Below are positions 61,501 through 64,000 of a DNA stretch of 64,000 nucleotides, piece after piece (position 1 is the stretch's first letter; every line of letters starts with the position of its first letter). The stretch comes from Mesorhizobium erdmanii USDA 3471 (GTDB lineage Bacteria; Pseudomonadota; Alphaproteobacteria; Rhizobiales; Rhizobiaceae). Made by a program: the position numbers and the translations under genes. The DNA is taken from contig NZ_AXAE01000013.1 in the NCBI RefSeq assembly GCF_000472705.1, positions 62,001 to 126,000 on the forward strand, written 5' to 3'. The notes under the pieces are model-generated. The model was not told the origin of the DNA, ran no database searches, and saw only the letters and a program-made list of their open reading frames with translations.

Positions 61501-63950
61501 CCTTACCCAGCCAGGCCGCCATCGTCGTCATCGGCGGCGGCATCATCGGCTGTTCGACGGCCTATCATCTGGCCCGCGACCACAAGGCCGACGTCGTGCT
61601 CATCGAACAGGGCAAGCTGACCTCGGGCTCGACCTGGCACGCGGCCGGCCTGGTCGGGCAATTGCGCTCCTCGGCCTCGATCACCCGCGTGCTCAAATAC
61701 TCGGTCGATCTCTACAAGGGGCTGGAGGCCGAAACGGGCCTTGCCACGGGCTGGAAGATGACCGGCTGCTTGCGGCTCGCCACCAATGCCGACCGCTGGA
61801 CCGAATACAAAAGGCTGGCGACGACGGCGAAGAGTTTCGGCATGGACATGCATCTTCTGTCTCCGGCCGAGGTCAAGGCGATGTGGCCGCTGATGGAAAC
61901 TGGCGATCTCGTCGGCGCCTCGTGGCTGCCTACCGACGGCCAGGCGAGCCCTTCCGACATCACCCAGTCGCTGGCCAAGGGCGCGCGCATGCATGGCGCC
62001 AAGCTGTTCGAGAATGTCCGCGTCACCGGCTTCGAGATGAGGGATGGCCGCATCACCGCGGTGAAGACCGATCAAGGCGACATCGCCTGCGACAAGGTGG
62101 TGAACTGTGCCGGCCAGTGGGCGCGGCAGGTCGGCGCCATGGCCGGGATCAACGTGCCGCTGCAGCCAGTCAAGCACCAGTACATCGTCACCGAGAAGAT
62201 CGCGGGGCTGGCGACCGATGCGCCGACGCTGCGCGATCCAGACCGGCGCACCTATTTCAAGGAAGAGGTCGGCGGGCTGGTGATGGGCGGCTATGAGCCA
62301 AATCCGCAGGCGTGGACGACTGGTCTCTCCGGGGGGGACGTGCCCAATGACTGGGAGTTCCGGCTGTTCGACGACGACTACGACCATTTCGAACAGCACA
62401 TGACACAGGCGATCGCGCGCGTGCCGGCGCTGGAGACGGTCGGCGTCAAGCAGATGATCAACGGTCCGGAGAGCTTTACTCCGGACGGCAATTTCATTCT
62501 CGGCACGGCACCCGAATGCGCCAACATGTTCGTGGGCGCCGGTTTCAACGCTTTCGGCATCGCCTCGGGCGGCGGCGCCGGCTGGGTGCTTGCGCAATGG
62601 GTGGTCGACGGCGAAGCGCCGCTCGACCTGTGGGTGGTCGACATCAGGCGTTTTTCCAACCTGCACCGCGACCGGCAGTGGGTGTGCGAGCGCACGCTGG
62701 AAGCCTATGGCAAGCACTACACGATCGGCTTCCCGCACGAGGAGTATGCCTCAGGCCGGCCGAGCATCGTCTCGCCGCTTTTCGACAGGCTGAAGCAGCA
62801 GCGCGCCGTGTTCGGCTCGAAGCTCGGCTGGGAGCGGCCGAACTGGTTCGCGCCGGAGGGTGTGGAGCCGCGGGACATCTATTCGATGGGACGCCAGAAC
62901 TGGTTCGCGGCGGTTGGCGACGAACACCGGCATGTGCGCGAGCATGTCGGCATCTTCGACCAGTCGTCCTTCGCCAAATATGAGCTGAGCGGACCCGACG
63001 CGGCCAGGGCACTGGACTGGATCTGCGCCAACGATGTCAGCAAGCCGGTCGGCAGGTTGATCTACACGCAGCTTCTCAACACGCGCGGCGGCATCGAGGC
63101 CGACCTCACCGTGGCGCGATTGGCCGAGGAGAAATTCTACATCGTCACCGGCACCGGTTTCCGCACACATGATGCCTCATGGATCAGCGACCACATAGGC
63201 GAAGGCCTCAATGCCGGGCTGACCGATGTGACCGAGGATTTCGGCACGCTGTCGCTGATGGGGCCGCGTGCACGCGATGTGCTTTCAGCGGTGACCGATG
63301 CCGATGTGTCGAACGCCGGCTTCCCGTTCGGACACGTGCGCGAAATCACCATCGCCGGCCATACAGTTCGGGCGCTGCGCGTCACCTATGTCGGCGAGCT
63401 TGGTTGGGAGATGCACGTGCCGATTGCGGCGACAGGCGAAGTCTTCGACGCGCTGATGGCGGCAGGCGGCAGATACGGCATCCGGCCGGTCGGCTACCGG
63501 GCGCTGGAATCGCTGCGGCTGGAAAAGGGCTACCGCGCCTGGGGTTCCGATATCACGCCCAACGACACGCCGCAGGAGGCCGGTCTCGGCTGGGCGGTCA
63601 AGCTGCGCAAGAACGCCGATTTCGTCGGACGGCGCGCGCTGGAGAAGATCGGCGGCGCTCCTTTGAAGAAACGCTTTGCCGGCTTCACGGTGGACAATCC
63701 CGAAATCGTGCTGCTCGGCCGCGAGACCATCCTGCGCGATGGTGAGTCGGTCGGCTACCTGACCAGCGGCGGCTATGGCTACACAGTGGGCAAAAACATC
63801 GGCTATGGCTATGTGCGCAACGCCGAAGGGGTGAGCGACGATTTTCTCACCTCGGGCGCCTACGAGCTGGTGGTGGGGATGGAGCAAACGCCGGCGAAAA
63901 TCCATCTCGAGCCGATGTATGATCCAGCGGCGGAGCGGGTGAAAGCCTAA
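61497..63950 (+). CDS. Dimethylglycine dehydrogenase-like FAD oxidoreductase/GcvT fusion
   Basis: An 817-residue protein. The first 420 residues are a DAO-type FAD oxidase: VVIGGGIIGCSTAYHLARDH, then GSTWHAAGLVGQ, whose His48 matches the covalent FAD His of mammalian dimethylglycine dehydrogenase. The C-terminal half is the GcvT/aminomethyltransferase domain (SLMGPRARDVLS, RVTYVGELGWEMHVP, ALRLEKGYRAWG-like SLRLEKGYRAWG). It oxidatively demethylates an N-methyl amine and passes the one-carbon unit to tetrahydrofolate. Substrate may be dimethylglycine or sarcosine-like. Overlaps the kinase gene by 4 bases. Full length. Cytoplasmic. Confidence 0.93.
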   Translation: MTLPSQAAIVVIGGGIIGCSTAYHLARDHKADVVLIEQGKLTSGSTWHAAGLVGQLRSSASITRVLKYSVDLYKGLEAETGLATGWKMTGCLRLATNADRWTEYKRLATTAKSFGMDMHLLSPAEVKAMWPLMETGDLVGASWLPTDGQASPSDITQSLAKGARMHGAKLFENVRVTGFEMRDGRITAVKTDQGDIACDKVVNCAGQWARQVGAMAGINVPLQPVKHQYIVTEKIAGLATDAPTLRDPDRRTYFKEEVGGLVMGGYEPNPQAWTTGLSGGDVPNDWEFRLFDDDYDHFEQHMTQAIARVPALETVGVKQMINGPESFTPDGNFILGTAPECANMFVGAGFNAFGIASGGGAGWVLAQWVVDGEAPLDLWVVDIRRFSNLHRDRQWVCERTLEAYGKHYTIGFPHEEYASGRPSIVSPLFDRLKQQRAVFGSKLGWERPNWFAPEGVEPRDIYSMGRQNWFAAVGDEHRHVREHVGIFDQSSFAKYELSGPDAARALDWICANDVSKPVGRLIYTQLLNTRGGIEADLTVARLAEEKFYIVTGTGFRTHDASWISDHIGEGLNAGLTDVTEDFGTLSLMGPRARDVLSAVTDADVSNAGFPFGHVREITIAGHTVRALRVTYVGELGWEMHVPIAATGEVFDALMAAGGRYGIRPVGYRALESLRLEKGYRAWGSDITPNDTPQEAGLGWAVKLRKNADFVGRRALEKIGGAPLKKRFAGFTVDNPEIVLLGRETILRDGESVGYLTSGGYGYTVGKNIGYGYVRNAEGVSDDFLTSGAYELVVGMEQTPAKIHLEPMYDPAAERVKA

Positions 63951-64000
63951 TTCACCCGCAAGGCGAGGCCGCGGCTCGGTACGGTATCGGCTTCTCCCGG
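63947..64000 (-). CDS. Possible C-terminal end of a minus-strand gene (partial)
   Basis: Read on the minus strand from the window edge, 17 codons without stop (PGEADTVPSRGLALRVN) end in TAG at 63949-63947, which overlaps the stop of the plus-strand gene. Tail-to-tail overlap is common here, but 17 residues cannot establish a gene or its family. Confidence 0.35.
   Translation of the reverse strand, partial: PGEADTVPSRGLALRVN

Overview
The window is a GC-rich, tightly packed chromosomal segment of an alphaproteobacterium of the order Hyphomicrobiales, most probably Mesorhizobium or a close relative. The grounds are the Dpp-, Pot- and His-type ABC transporter operons, the NAD-linked fdsGBA formate dehydrogenase, the Pit/PhoU-like phosphate pair, a small PmtA-like lipid methyltransferase, and rhizobial-type palindromic intergenic elements (7926-8083, 48792-48955, 53294-53412). 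No rRNA, tRNA, CRISPR array, phage or transposase gene was seen. It looks like stable catabolic and transport chromosome, not a mobile island.

Layout. 1-2603: end of a peptide-type ABC transporter (two permeases, two ATPases), then an exported VOC protein. 3547-9731: aromatic-CoA operon resembling the aerobic 2-aminobenzoyl-CoA route: fused FAD monooxygenase/old-yellow-enzyme reductase, SDR, MarR regulator, enoyl-CoA hydratase, acyl-CoA dehydrogenase and a Rid-family protein. No CoA ligase of the benzoate class is present. 9742-15090: a flavin-dependent LLM oxidoreductase divergent from an HpcH/HpaI aldolase, then an amino-acid-type binding protein, a permease and a class V aminotransferase. 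Near-identical palindromes at 3477-3491, 10881-10896 and 11772-11785 tie these two regions together. 15127-20379: a complete second Dpp operon.

20877-27827: acyl-CoA ligase with an Ala/Lys/Pro-rich tail, a methyltransferase, a HAD phosphatase, pgi and a MocR regulator. 28019-29608: MttB-family methyltransferase. 29621-32291: chromate-resistance genes (chrA, rhodanese-ChrB fusion). 32523-34328: sugar-acid dehydratase with a GntR-like palindrome at its start. 34478-38350: CoxG-like protein, Mrp/ApbC ATPase, VOC protein, pit and its PhoU-like partner. 38520-45643: LysR regulator and the fdsGBA-fdhD-fdsD operon.

45717-48750: a three-domain regulator (alpha/beta hydrolase, degenerate cyclase, LuxR HTH), then an exported AhpD-like protein and two small proteins. 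48953-55723: putrescine-type catabolic and uptake operon with a LysR gene upstream. 55803-57016: DedA and PmtA-like membrane proteins. 57301-59347: two-component system. 59413-63950: DeoR regulator, choline-kinase-like enzyme and dimethylglycine-dehydrogenase-like fusion.

The leads most worth following are the shared palindrome linking the aromatic-CoA operon to 9.7-15 kb, the hydrolase/pseudo-cyclase/LuxR protein, and the structured leader with a small open frame ahead of the choline-kinase-like gene. None is proven to be a new system by sequence alone.
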